From contig CM057060.1 in assembly GCA_029945375.1 (NCBI GenBank), forward strand, positions 2,790,001 through 2,854,000: a DNA stretch of 64,000 nucleotides, given 5' to 3'. The notes below the pieces were generated by a model. The model was not told the origin of the DNA. It made no database searches and worked only from the letters and a program-made list of their open reading frames with translations. Each line of letters opens with the position of its first letter. Position 1 is the first letter of the stretch. The translations under genes were made by a program, and so were the position numbers. Positions 37,001 through 46,359 of the stretch are shown piece by piece. This DNA comes from Agaricus subrufescens. Taxonomy: Eukaryota; Basidiomycota; Agaricomycetes; Agaricales; Agaricaceae.

Positions 37001-37947
37001 AGGAACTAGAACTGGAATATGAACGACGTTCTGATTCGCGAAACGTCGTCGGCGGGTCTACTACCGCAGGGCAATCTCGAAGATCGTCATCTATCGCATC
37101 TCAAACACGCCAAGCATCTCATCCCATTCGACAACCATTCAGAAATACGACTACAATGTCCAAACCTGGTATATTTCCGGAACAAAAACCAACAATAAGG
37201 AAATCAACAGACTACGCTCGTATCACTCGACAACTCGCGCCTCGGAACACGAGTTATCTTCCCCAAAACAAATATCTACTTCGTGCATTAGGCTTGGATA
37301 AACCAAAATCACGGGGTGTTCGTGTGTCAGAAGCCGAATTACGAGAACTTGATATAGACCCTGAAGTATTCGCTATCTTACCGGTGAAGTTGCAGAGAGA
37401 ACAACTCGTGAGGGCCAGACTCATCAAGAAAAATGGGAGTGTTCCAGACGCGCCGACGCAACGCAAGGTCATCAAGCCTACTAAACCACTCGTATCGCCC
37501 CGTCGGCGGCGGCGTCGACGTGCAATTGGCGTTGAAGCATTATATATCCAACCCCCAATACTAAGACAACAGGGAAAAGAAAAGAAAGAAAAGCTGTGTT
37601 ATTTCGAGACCGACGATGTTCAAAATGTGATCGAGAAGTGGGTGTCGGGATATAGGCATTGGGCACCGAGGGAGAAAGATATCGAGTTCTTCTCAAAATA
37701 TCTTGTACAGTGTGTAGAAAGTAAGGAAGGCGATATGGGATTGGAGAGGGCCGTGGCTGTCATGAAGTGGTGGTTAGTGCTATTGAGGCGGATATGGGGG
37801 GGATTCGAGAGTGGAGATATGGAAGAGGAGCGGGAGGATCCAAACGAACGTGCTGCAATCGCTTGGTGGAAAGCTTTCAAGGAAGTGAAGAAACGGGCAG
37901 ACGAGGCTTCTAGGAAGCGATTTGGAGGAAAGATTTCACTCAAGTAA
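34051..37947 (+). CDS. rev1: DNA repair protein REV1 (Y-family dCMP transferase)
   Basis: REV1 inserts dCMP opposite abasic sites and recruits other translesion polymerases. Eight exons, 34051-34449, 34511-34608, 34662-35501, 35555-35614, 35665-35885, 35937-36274, 36333-36491 and 36547-37947, give 1171 residues. An acidic leader precedes a BRCT domain (about 125-213; GIFEGVAIYVNG, VRPEWITESVAAG). The polymerase core has IMHCDFDCFFVSAGL (Asp390, Asp392) and SVDEALIEV (Asp491, Glu492), then helix-hairpin-helix sequence and the little finger. Two ubiquitin-binding motifs follow: QVDRTVLEALPQELREELE (about 840) and DPEVFAILPVKLQREQL (about 973). A C-terminal REV1 domain ends the protein (about 1063-1130; VIEKWVSGYRHWAP). 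The 51-nt intron 35886-35936 is in frame and stop-free, so retention would add 17 residues. Confidence 0.95.
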
Positions 37948-38441
37948 GGGGTAACTTCACTGATTCCCTACTACCCATCTACAAAGCCATATGGATGTAT
38001 GACTAACGTAAATCAACCTGCATCTGATCTGTACCGCGGATAGAAAATCATATAGACCTTGAAGTACATCAGGGAAACGGGAGAATGACAAATTTGAATA
38101 ATTCATGTAAATATGGGATAATATAACGTTGTTAACACTCTTAGAGTATGTGTATCGTTATTGACATATTGCCAAGTCCATCAAGTTCAAACTGGCTTAC
38201 TAAAATAGTCAATATGTATTATACACAATTGTGTCTAAACTTCGGGCAGAGGATCACACAATATTCGCTAGCAACACATTATGAATTATGCAGAGTACAT
38301 CTGTAGTCTCTATCCCATAAGATGATATAAGTGCCTGTCAGTAAAGGGGTTTACAAAGAATGAGCTACATTGATCTAATACGTTGTCTCGTGTCCATTCA
38401 ACAGGTGCAAAGGCACCAAAGACCGGGAAAAGATGAACACT

Positions 38442-40376
38442 TCAGACAATGTCTGACAATGGCACTATACTTCCAATCCCAGCTGTTGATGGACTTGAGC
38501 GATCATGTTCTACAGACACCTTGTACATTTGGTGGTGTGGATCAGGAGTTCGGGTGAACTGCGTGAACCACTCTACATAAATGAGGTGATCCGGGACAAC
38601 ACATTCACAAAATACAAGCTGCCGGATTCTGGGTGGCATTGAAAATATAGTGCGAATACATCCAACACAAAAACCTAGGAACAAGGATGAGCAGTTGGCA
38701 ACGAAAAAGAGAAGGAATGATATACTGTGTATCCCTTCAAGATTGTTGTGTATCCAAAGCAAAGTGGTATCAAACCGCTGTGTTTTTGGGTCGGCGTGGA
38801 TTGCATCAACTGTACTTGTCATTTGAGTAAAAGGATCAAGTGAAAGGAACTTTATTCGATGCCATAGCCAAAAATTTTGCATTGGCATTTCAACTCCCCA
38901 AATTGTGCATTCAAGTTGGGCCAAGGTGATTGCTGGGTAGTGTAAAAGTGTAACGAAATGTGAAAAAGCTTCGTGAAAGTAGGTTGCTGCATGTTTAGTG
39001 ATGAGGTCGTCGAGGGAAACTTGTCTTGTACTTGGGCGCTCGGACAAATGGATAGTTCTATTGATTGAAAGGCCTGGGGTAATCCATTCAGAGGAAGAGA
39101 TATGGGGTGGGGTGACTTTACCAAGTCACCATTGGATCAAACGCTCATGCTGGAGTATCTTCTCTTTTTGTTCCAGCCACATTGTCATCTGAGAATATTC
39201 ATCCTTCCGATTAGTGGCTCGATAGGCATCCTTCGCTAGATCGATATGTAAACGCTCTGTGTATTCGGTATTGAAATTGTCAGTTGTGCCAAAAAATCGG
39301 ATTTTCTGAGCATAATGTTGTGCAATGTGGAGCTTTGGTAAGTTGAAGTCCTTGCGGATACCAATGTCAATGAAAATATCCTTGTTTTCATGGAAGCGGT
39401 CAAGTGCGTGTTGAAGGAGGTCCAATGTTTTGTCGGTGTGAACTGGATATTGCACGAGAAAAAGAAAGTCAAGTAACACATGGACAGCATGGACAAGCTG
39501 AACAGCCGACTGGCCATTGCTGAGCTGCATGCCAACAACAAGTCCCATGAGGATGCAAGACATTTGGTCGTGTTCTTTGCCAGAAACATGTGATAAGGCA
39601 GTGATGCCTTTGACGAATGTTCGAATATTATGATTAGGTGGGAGTCGACAGCAGCGGGCATCAATTTCCAGTGGACCAAAGGCTTTGATAAGCCAGCTGA
39701 CTGCATCCTTTATCAATCCCTGATAAAGCTGATGCAGCACATTGGGTGTTATCGAGGAGTAGATGTTCAAATAAGGTAAAGGATGCCAGAACGGTGTGAT
39801 CACTGGCTTCATGCGAGAACGTTTACATTGGCTGATAAAGTCTGATGGGTCATTGTCAAACGATGATAAAATGTTGAGTACATGGTCAAGATCCCGAGGT
39901 TGCCTGAGATGAGGACCTCCCAGATTATTGTGAGCCACCCTGCATCGCGCCTCATCCTCCAAGTCAGCTTCAGTGTGATCTTCTTCATCGCTGTCATCAT
40001 CAATTTGAAATCGCTCTGGCTCAATGCTGTCTAGGTCACTAATGTAACCTCCCTCAGAGTCATTGCTATCTTCAAGGCCATCACTATCTGTGTTTGCAGC
40101 AGGTTCTCCTGCATCCACATCCATTTCCTTGCCTTCATCATGATCCCCACGGAGGTATGTATGATAATCTCCAAAGATATCACCTGTTGCATCAAAAACT
40201 AATGTTGGTCTGTCAGATACAACTCTTATCGTGGAAGTAGAACCTATGTGGTGGTCGTTTGTCTGCCTCCCCCATACAATTTTTGCCAAGTCGTCTAGCT
40301 TCATGTTCAAAATACTGCTGACATCGATGGTTTTTAGCACTTCAAAGATGGCTCTGTAGCCCACGACGTCGGACAT
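38442..40376 (-). CDS. Plavaka-type transposase, C-terminal part, probably decayed
   Basis: A 416-codon frame (40376-39126) and a 201-codon frame (39047-38442) carry the C-terminal half of the basidiomycete Plavaka transposase. Family text includes TPFWHPLPYLNIYSSITPN, VLHQLYQGLIKDAVSWL, DARCCRLPPNHNIRTFVKGI, SGKEHDQMSCILMGL, NTEYTERLHIDLAKDAYRAT and, in the second frame, HLIYVEWFTQF. The two frames should be joined by an intron after HERLIQW, but the obvious donor (GTGACT) and the nearby acceptors do not keep phase, so a frameshift is likely. The first 150 residues are acidic (many Asp/Glu) and unlike the usual zinc-finger and catalytic N-terminal half, which is missing. With 344 bp to the divergent gene there is no room for it. 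This copy is probably not autonomous. Confidence 0.75.
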
Positions 40377-40720
40377 TGGTTTTACATGCAGGACAAATCA
40401 TTGTCCTAACACATTGCTGCTCAAAAATATAATCGGTGAGTTGGACAAGCTATTTCTTGAGTCATGCTCACACAAGTAGAACAACAGTATACCAGCCTTG
40501 GTAACACCAGATTCGGGGCCATCAGGACTTCATGGCATTTATTCAATCATAAATCCTGCTGTCAGGCTAAAGCAGGGGCTCCATACCACTGTGCATTCCA
40601 CAGTCACACCATGTCAGCATCGAATGGTGGTATACAAATTTGTCGAGTTGTCAACCCAGTATAAGAGACATGCAAGTTTTTATGTCGGTGCGTGGCTTTA
40701 CTTTCTTTTTGATTATCACC
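40377..40720. promoter_or_regulatory. Shared divergent promoter inside the transposon
   Basis: 344 bp between the start codons of the transposase (minus) and the DUF6532 gene (plus). A common control region is inferred from layout. No TATA or operator-like repeat is obvious. Confidence 0.45.
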
Positions 40721-42550
40721 ATGCCATCTACTGCTGCCTCTACCAAGGCCACTGGTTTGCCTTGCAGGACTCGAGCTCGCAAACAAGAACTTGGCAACAT
40801 CTCAAATCAAAGGACCCAGGCAAAGAAGCGAGCGCGCTTGCCTCTCAAAGACAACCCACAAACTCAAGGTTGGAGTAAGTTCACTCAGACCTGCATCAGG
40901 TTGTTCATTGCTGATATCCTTTCAATTCTTTGAAAGATGTTCAGGCAAAGAAGACACCTGCAGCGGCACATCAGAAGGCTATCCAGGCAGCTGTTCCACT
41001 GCACCCACCGCTGCTCTTCAAATTGTCTGACTCATCTGATGATGAGAAGTCAGCTCAAGGTGACGGTAACGATACTGAGCCTGACGAAGATGAGAGTGAG
41101 GATGAGGACCTTGACCTCCTTGCACCTGCGCAGGCTGCTTTGCAATTTGGCTCTGAGCTCGTCCAAGTACACCATACCCCCAGTGGAGCTTCAACCTCCA
41201 ACAGGGGCTCGAGGCAGGACAACCAATATCGCTCTGAGGTAACCATCTATTCATTTACTCTGAACATCATACTGACTAATATAGATTCCACATTGGCCCA
41301 AGGATCAGAAGCCTTTGATTGATCTGCAAACTGTGAGTACCATTTAAACTACTATTATCAATTGTTTATTATTTTCTAGGCCATCAACGCGCAATGGCCC
41401 GTTGAGGCTCACTTTACACTACCGAGACCTGGCCAGCACCTTATCACTGTGAATGACCAGCCTCAACCCATGCACAATGTTCTTTCTCAGGGTGTTACAC
41501 AAGCAACAAGAATGTGCCTCCAACAAGGTTTTTTCCTTGTGAACGACAGCAAATTCACAGTTCTCACATCAATACTTGTCAATGTCGCACACAATGCATC
41601 ATTTCATGAAATAGCTTGCCATTTGAAGCAAGACCAAAGGTTCAACATGTATGCTGTGCGGATGGTACATGAATATAAAATTTACATTTTGATATAAATA
41701 CTGAATTACCTCATAGGTTAATCACCATTTGGCTTTACGTTGCAGCAAGGTCAAGAAGATTGCTGCCCCCCTTGTTGGGGCAAGCTTCAGGTTTGAAAAC
41801 CTGATGGCAAGTATCCATACAATTAAAGGCTTAGCTAATGCACTTCTTTGAGACTCAGCCTATATCTTTCCTCAGGAGGTATGGAATGGCTAATGCACTA
41901 AGAATTATACATAGCTAACATCATACTAGAATGGCAATCCCATAAAGAGCCGACCCTATGAGCATCCTTCTATTATCCGGACCCTGGTAAAATTCTTATT
42001 CAATAATACAGGTCGTTCTTTGTCACTTGGAGATCAACATCCTGATATTTTCGTATCCACTCTTGCTCAGTACCCTGATCAATGGGAAATTCCGGCCTCA
42101 GTATTGGCTCTCACATCGACTGCAGTAAGTCTTATATAGGCATATACCTGAACTTACTGACCTTCACACAGGTTCATTTTTCCATTATTGACTGGACTAC
42201 TGGTATTCACACTGGATCTGATTTCGTCATTGATCTCGCCGAGGATGTTTTTAACGGACACAAAAACTGGCTCATTAGTATCAAGGACATGGCACCAACA
42301 AAATTTCATGTCATGATGCACTGGATTTATAATCAATGCTGGTAATGTGATTTAATAAACTATTAGTTCTCTTACTTAATTGTACATCAGCACCAATACA
42401 ACCACCGGTTTAGGAATAGTGGAAGGAATTAATTGGGTGGTTGATGTAGATCACATGGAGAATATTCCCACTGACACCGAGGTTGCTTCTACTGCCTCAG
42501 CTGGTAGCTCTAATACCCTCATTAATCCAGATGTGTCACAAGAATTGTAG
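40721..42550 (+). CDS. DUF6532 domain protein carried with a Plavaka transposase
   Basis: Nine exons: 40721-40874, 40937-41238, 41285-41332, 41380-41664, 41717-41810, 41859-41878, 41930-42124, 42172-42341 and 42391-42550. They give 475 residues with all phases matching, so the gene is intact. The N-terminus is basic (RTRARKQELGN, QAKKRARLPLK), then an acidic block (EPDEDESEDEDLDLL). The C-terminal half fits the basidiomycete DUF6532 pattern: KKIAAPLVGASF, TYIFPQE, the block RPYEHPSIIRTLVKFLFNN, SVLALTSTAVHFSI, WTTGIHTGSDF and VFNGHKNWLISIKD. No biochemical function is known for the family. The basic and acidic leader suggests a nuclear protein. Its position inside transposon ends, sharing a promoter with a transposase, suggests an accessory or regulatory role for the element. 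The sixth exon is 20 nt. Confidence 0.8.
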
Positions 42551-42625
42551 TTTGTTGCTGATTTCTAGTTTGTTGCTGATCTCTATTTTGTTGCTGATCT
42601 CTATTTTGTTGCCGATCTCTATGTA
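42551..42625 (+). repeat. 18-bp minisatellite, about four copies
   Basis: Directly after the DUF6532 stop codon an 18-bp unit (TTTGTTGCTGATCTCTAT, with small changes) repeats about four times. It lies in the 3' UTR and ends before the transposon right end. Confidence 0.8.
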
Positions 42626-43011
42626 GTTTCATCTCGTGACTTGTCAGAATGATAATTGATGCTTCGTTGACTCAAATAATTGGCTGATCATGAACAACTA
42701 TAGTCAATACTATTAATCAAATTGATGCACACCCAGGATAAACGACGTCAAAAAATAGTGATAACTTTGAATAATACTGAATAAATTTGAGCTACAAGTG
42801 TGATAATTCAACTGAGTTTTATTCAGTCTGATGACACGTAAGTGTCAAATTTAGGGATAATTTGTGTATAATTAAGGATAGTCAATCAGGGTGTCAAGAC
42901 CAGCAGTTTAAAACTGGCCTATGTTAGCTGAATTGACCAATTTAGTTTAATAGTGCATAATATAGTATAATATAGTATTAAAAAAATACATTTTTCACCA
43001 TCTCCCACTTT

Positions 43012-43091
43012 CCTGATGTATTCGCCATCTTACCTGTGAAGTTACAAAGAGAGCAACTCGCTGGGGCAAAGCTAATTAATAAAAAATGAGA
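43012..43091 (+). pseudogene. Displaced fragment of a REV1 exon (UBM2)
   Basis: About 80 bp read PDVFAILPVKLQREQL then AGAKLINKK and a stop. They match REV1 residues around 973 (DPEVFAILPVKLQREQLVRA..., bases about 37361-37440) at roughly three quarters of bases and nearly all residues of the ubiquitin-binding motif. Most base differences are at third codon positions. No other REV1 sequence is visible nearby. It lies about 5.6 kb downstream of the source exon, between the right end of the Plavaka-type element and a truncated LTR. Confidence 0.75.
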
Positions 43092-43116
43092 GCTCTCCTA
43101 CCTCTATGTATCTCTG

Positions 43117-43472
43117 CTAGTATCCAGATCAGTCCCCATTCCTACTGTGATGTGACTGCTATATTCTATTCTGATTCCTATTTTGACTATCCAGAACTAT
43201 TCCTTTTCTGTACTCTACTCCTGTATACCTTTGTATATAAGTTCCTCATTCCTGTAATTATTCTTTAGTCTGAAACTGACTTAGATTTTATTCCCTCTTG
43301 ATTTCTATCTTTCTATCTGCTAAGCATTCTGCAACTCACTTCATATTCCATTATCACTCTCTAGGCATCTAGAACCCACTGGAGGGCACAGTGCACCTTT
43401 GTGTCACTGAGGCCAGTGCCTATCCCTCAATCAGAATGGCCTAGTTCCAACTCTGTGGTCATAGTCTTAACA
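43117..43472 (-). repeat. Truncated inverted LTR copy
   Basis: In reverse orientation this stretch matches the first about 360 bp of the solo LTR at 46744-47388. Its right edge ends in CTTAACA, the complement of the LTR start TGTTAAG. The other end of the LTR is missing; similarity stops near 43117 (TATCCAGATCAG), 25 bp from the REV1 fragment. Identity looks like about 80 percent, so it is older or from a different subfamily. Confidence 0.75.
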
Positions 43473-43891
43473 ATCATCAATTAGGTCAGCAAGAGATGTA
43501 CCTGGGGTCAGAGTAGGTGATGCATAACAGGGAACATTGTTCTGCCCTTCGCAGATCCAATTATAGAAATTATAGGAATCATCAGAATAGTCAGATTCAT
43601 CATTATCAGAATGATTCAGATGATCACAATTGTAGCCTTTGCAGTAAGGATGTGCAATATGACCACAATTGGTGTGACAATTGGAATCAATTGGGAAAGC
43701 AATAGGATAAACAATTTTGTCAGACAGATATTTCTCTGGAGTAGGGACAGGAGAAAACACACTGGTAGGAGCAGAGATAGGACAAGATCCCATCATTGAA
43801 GAGACTAGATTGGTGTGAATGTAGAAAGATAAAATATAAAAATATAAAATCAAATACAAATGTAACCCTTTGAAATACACTGAGTCTCAAG
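43473..43891 (-). other. Possible retrotransposon gag zinc-knuckle remnant
   Basis: The minus frame 43880-43467 (137 codons) holds CHTNCGHIAHPYCKGYNC, which resembles a retroviral-type CCHC knuckle with altered spacing, and an acidic stretch after it. It lies downstream, on the same strand, of the copia-like gag remnant at about 45185-45570, separated from it by the 1.24-kb repeat. I read both as pieces of one broken element. The assignment is weak. Confidence 0.35.
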
Positions 43892-45172
43892 TGTGGTTCA
43901 TGGGGAGAATAAGTCAGAAAGAAAGTGAAAGTAAGAGTCTCAATTAAGTATTAAATGAAAATAGGGGTAGAATAGAAACGTGAAACAAGTCTTGACTGAA
44001 TAGAGACCTCTTCCAGACCTATGCTATTTTGATTAGAACCTTTTCAATGAGGGGCTAAGCTTATGACAACTGTTCTCAATAGGATGGGTTAGACAACTAT
44101 CTAGGAGAGGTAGTGAGTCTGCCCTAGTGATGCCTCAACAAACTCAGAGAGCCTTGACCTGCCTTCGCACTTCAAGACAGACTGCAAGACAAGTTGAGCT
44201 AGCACCAAATGCTATTGCAATCCTATTAGACCAGTGAAGATACTCTCTTGAGCAGAATACAAGACCTTCCAAGTTGAGAAAGAACTTAAGAAATGCTTAG
44301 AACACTGTGAAGTTTAACCAAACTCAATTTCACTTGCACAGTGCTTGGGCAAAGATTTGATTCCAAACCTCATCCTTGACTGGTGACTATATACAATATA
44401 CAATAAAAAACTGAGACAAAATAAACAAATATGAAACAGATAACCAGGTCCGTATCTAGTGCTGAATGGGTATAGTCTCCTCAACTCATCTTTTCCCACC
44501 AATCAACAGTCTCAACTATTCAGTCCCCTTGACTGAACATTGCACTTGCCTAATCTCTCACTCTTCATTGGCTAACAAGGTTTCAACCCTAGACCCTAGT
44601 CTAGGAACCCTTGAGACTCATCCCCCACTGATCAACCCATTGATAAGATGTCCTTGATTAGACTAAGTTTCTATCTCACCTTTAGTTGCTTTGAGATTAT
44701 CACCATTGCTGCCCAATCCAGAGTCTTAACCAATAATTCTGACAGTCTCACTTCAGTTCATTCAGTCTCAACATGTGCAGGTTGTCTACTTCCGAGCCTT
44801 TCCCTATTAAGCAGGTAGTAGTTGTAGAGCCTGTCTAGCATAAGGTTCACTAAAGAAACCATGGTCTGCTAAGTCCTTGAGCCATCCCATAGCCAGTCTT
44901 GATGATAATTCCCAAATAAGTCTCTCTGGGCTCAGCCTCAAGACTTCCATTTTAAAGTCCTTGAACACAATTATATTTCCCAACAGTACAGTTTTCCTGT
45001 TAGGAATTGTGGATTCAATCTCGACTGATGCCCAGTTTACCCTGTCCCCACACATGTCCTCAACCAATCTTATTACTAATGGGGTGATTGATTACTCATT
45101 CTTGAGCCTAATATGTACACCTAACCATCTTAAATGTATATTTTCACATGTAAAATGGCTGGGGCCATAACA
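43892..45172 (+). mobile_element. LTR-like direct repeat, copy A (probable solo LTR)
   Basis: From 43940 to 45172 this stretch is closely similar to copy B (46360-48249 without its insert). Both copies end GGGGCC(A/G)TAACA. Similarity fades left of 43940, but a TG start at about 43892 would give TG...CA ends, flanked by TCAAG on the left and GCAAG on the right, a possible 5-bp target duplication with one change. The interior is non-coding. It interrupts the copia-like gag remnant on the minus strand, as expected for an LTR element insertion. The left boundary is uncertain. Confidence 0.6.
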
Positions 45173-45700
45173 GCAAGAGTCAACAATTGTCAAGTATATT
45201 CATTTATGAGGTGCAGGATGATAGTATCAAGGGTGTATTCCAAATCAGGAAGAGTGTTGATGGAGATCAAAAAGGGATTGTATGACTGTGGGAGACTGGA
45301 TGTGATTGCCAACAATAGATCATCATTAGATAATGTGTGACCAACTTCCAATAACAACTGAGCAACCTCTCAGGCATGTGCAATATAGGTTTGTCCAAGC
45401 AAAGTTTATGGAGATGACAATGGAGGGAAATAATGGTAGAGTGGCTGTGTGGCAAGTGAACATCAATGAGGGTATTCCAAATGATCATAGGGTCATTCTG
45501 AGAACAATGAGCAAGCTGCTGAGGTGAGACATGGAGAATGATTTTGGCATGAGCTGGTACTGCTTCATCCAAAAATCTCTATTCTTCTTACTCCCTTCAG
45601 TCCCCCCAGGATGTCTCTCTAACCCAATAACAATAGGCCATAAACCTTTTTTAACCAGTACAGCTTCCATGCAAACTTTCCAATCATAGTAGTTTCCATC
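45173..45700 (-). pseudogene. Ty1/copia gag (UBN2-like) remnant
   Basis: On the minus strand one frame reads AHAKIILHVSPQQLAH and DPMIIWNTLIDVH, and another reads LEVGHTLSNDDLLLAITSSL, PQSYNPFLISINTLP and LDTIILHLINEYT before a stop. This is the order expected in copia gag (UBN2 domain), with at least one frameshift near 45.4 kb. It stops where repeat A begins. No protease, integrase or reverse transcriptase was found in the window, so the element is mostly lost. Confidence 0.6.
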
Positions 45701-46310
45701 AGTGAGTCAATCAAAGTGAAGTTCCAGCATGATGGGATCAGCAATGGCAACAGCAGCAGTGATGGCAGTGACAAAGAACAATAAAAGCAATGACAACAAG
45801 AGCAATGGCAACAATAGATGGCAACAACAATGACAATGACAGGGATTTGGCCCCCTTACAGTATGTCAAAGACAACAATGAAAATGACAACAGGCAGGGA
45901 TTTGGCCCCCTGTAGGCAATGACAATGACAACAAGCAGAGCTTCAGCCCTCTGTAGGCAGGTAACAACAAAAAAGGAAGTACTGTGGGAATGGCAAGAGC
46001 TACAAGAGAGAAAGCAGTAACAATGATAGAGACTGAGGTTATCCTTTTGTGTAGAAGAGAATAAATCGAGTTGGAATTAAGTGGGGCAAAAGGATAGCAA
46101 TTACAGGAATATCTACAGGTTTTTATAGACTTTTCTAATGTCCAGGTGCAGGAGACAGATTTCAGTAGCATAGTGCATGGACATAGCATGCAAGGCATGG
46201 ACATATTTAATTACCTAATTCAACACATAGTGCATAGTAGTTGCTCATACATGTCATACCAAGTGTATAACTTGAGATATTTCATCAACATACAGAACAT
46301 AGATTGAGGG
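45701..46310. repeat. Low-complexity AAC/ATGAC-rich tract with a 40-55 bp repeat
   Basis: Short GACAATGACAACA-like words fill 45740-45970. Within them a unit starting AGGGATTTGGCCCCC recurs at 45841 and 45896, and a diverged version at 45937. It probably represents leader sequence of the broken retroelement with expanded repeats. No gene. A purine run, TTGAGGGGAAGAA, near 46302 could be a polypurine tract next to copy B. Confidence 0.5.
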
Positions 46311-46359
46311 GAAGAACTGTGAGAAAAGAATGTCAGATATGTATATGCCAGAATACATA

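Larger units (their letters stand above)
38205..42886. mobile_element. Plavaka-type DNA transposon carrying a transposase and a DUF6532 gene
   Basis: The interior holds a Plavaka-like transposase (minus) and an intact DUF6532 gene (plus) in divergent order. The left end at 38218-38244 (ATTATACACAATTGTGTCTA...) matches the reverse complement of 42847-42872 at about three quarters of positions, including the shared ATTATACACAA. Just outside both ends sits the same 9-bp direct repeat, ATAGTCAAT (38205-38213 and 42878-42886), which may be a target-site duplication. Four or five unmatched bases lie between each direct repeat and the inverted repeat. The transposase family is recognised; the element boundaries are my inference from these repeats. 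The patch lies directly downstream of REV1. Confidence 0.55.

Noticed and set aside
38160..42920. Direct repeats of an AAACTGGC word outside both transposon ends
   Set aside because: Short, imperfect and in an order that does not fit a simple target duplication. Only the ATAGTCAAT pair was kept.
43084..43268. 60-codon frame MRALLPLCISASIQ...
   Set aside because: It lies inside the truncated inverted LTR and has no coding signs.
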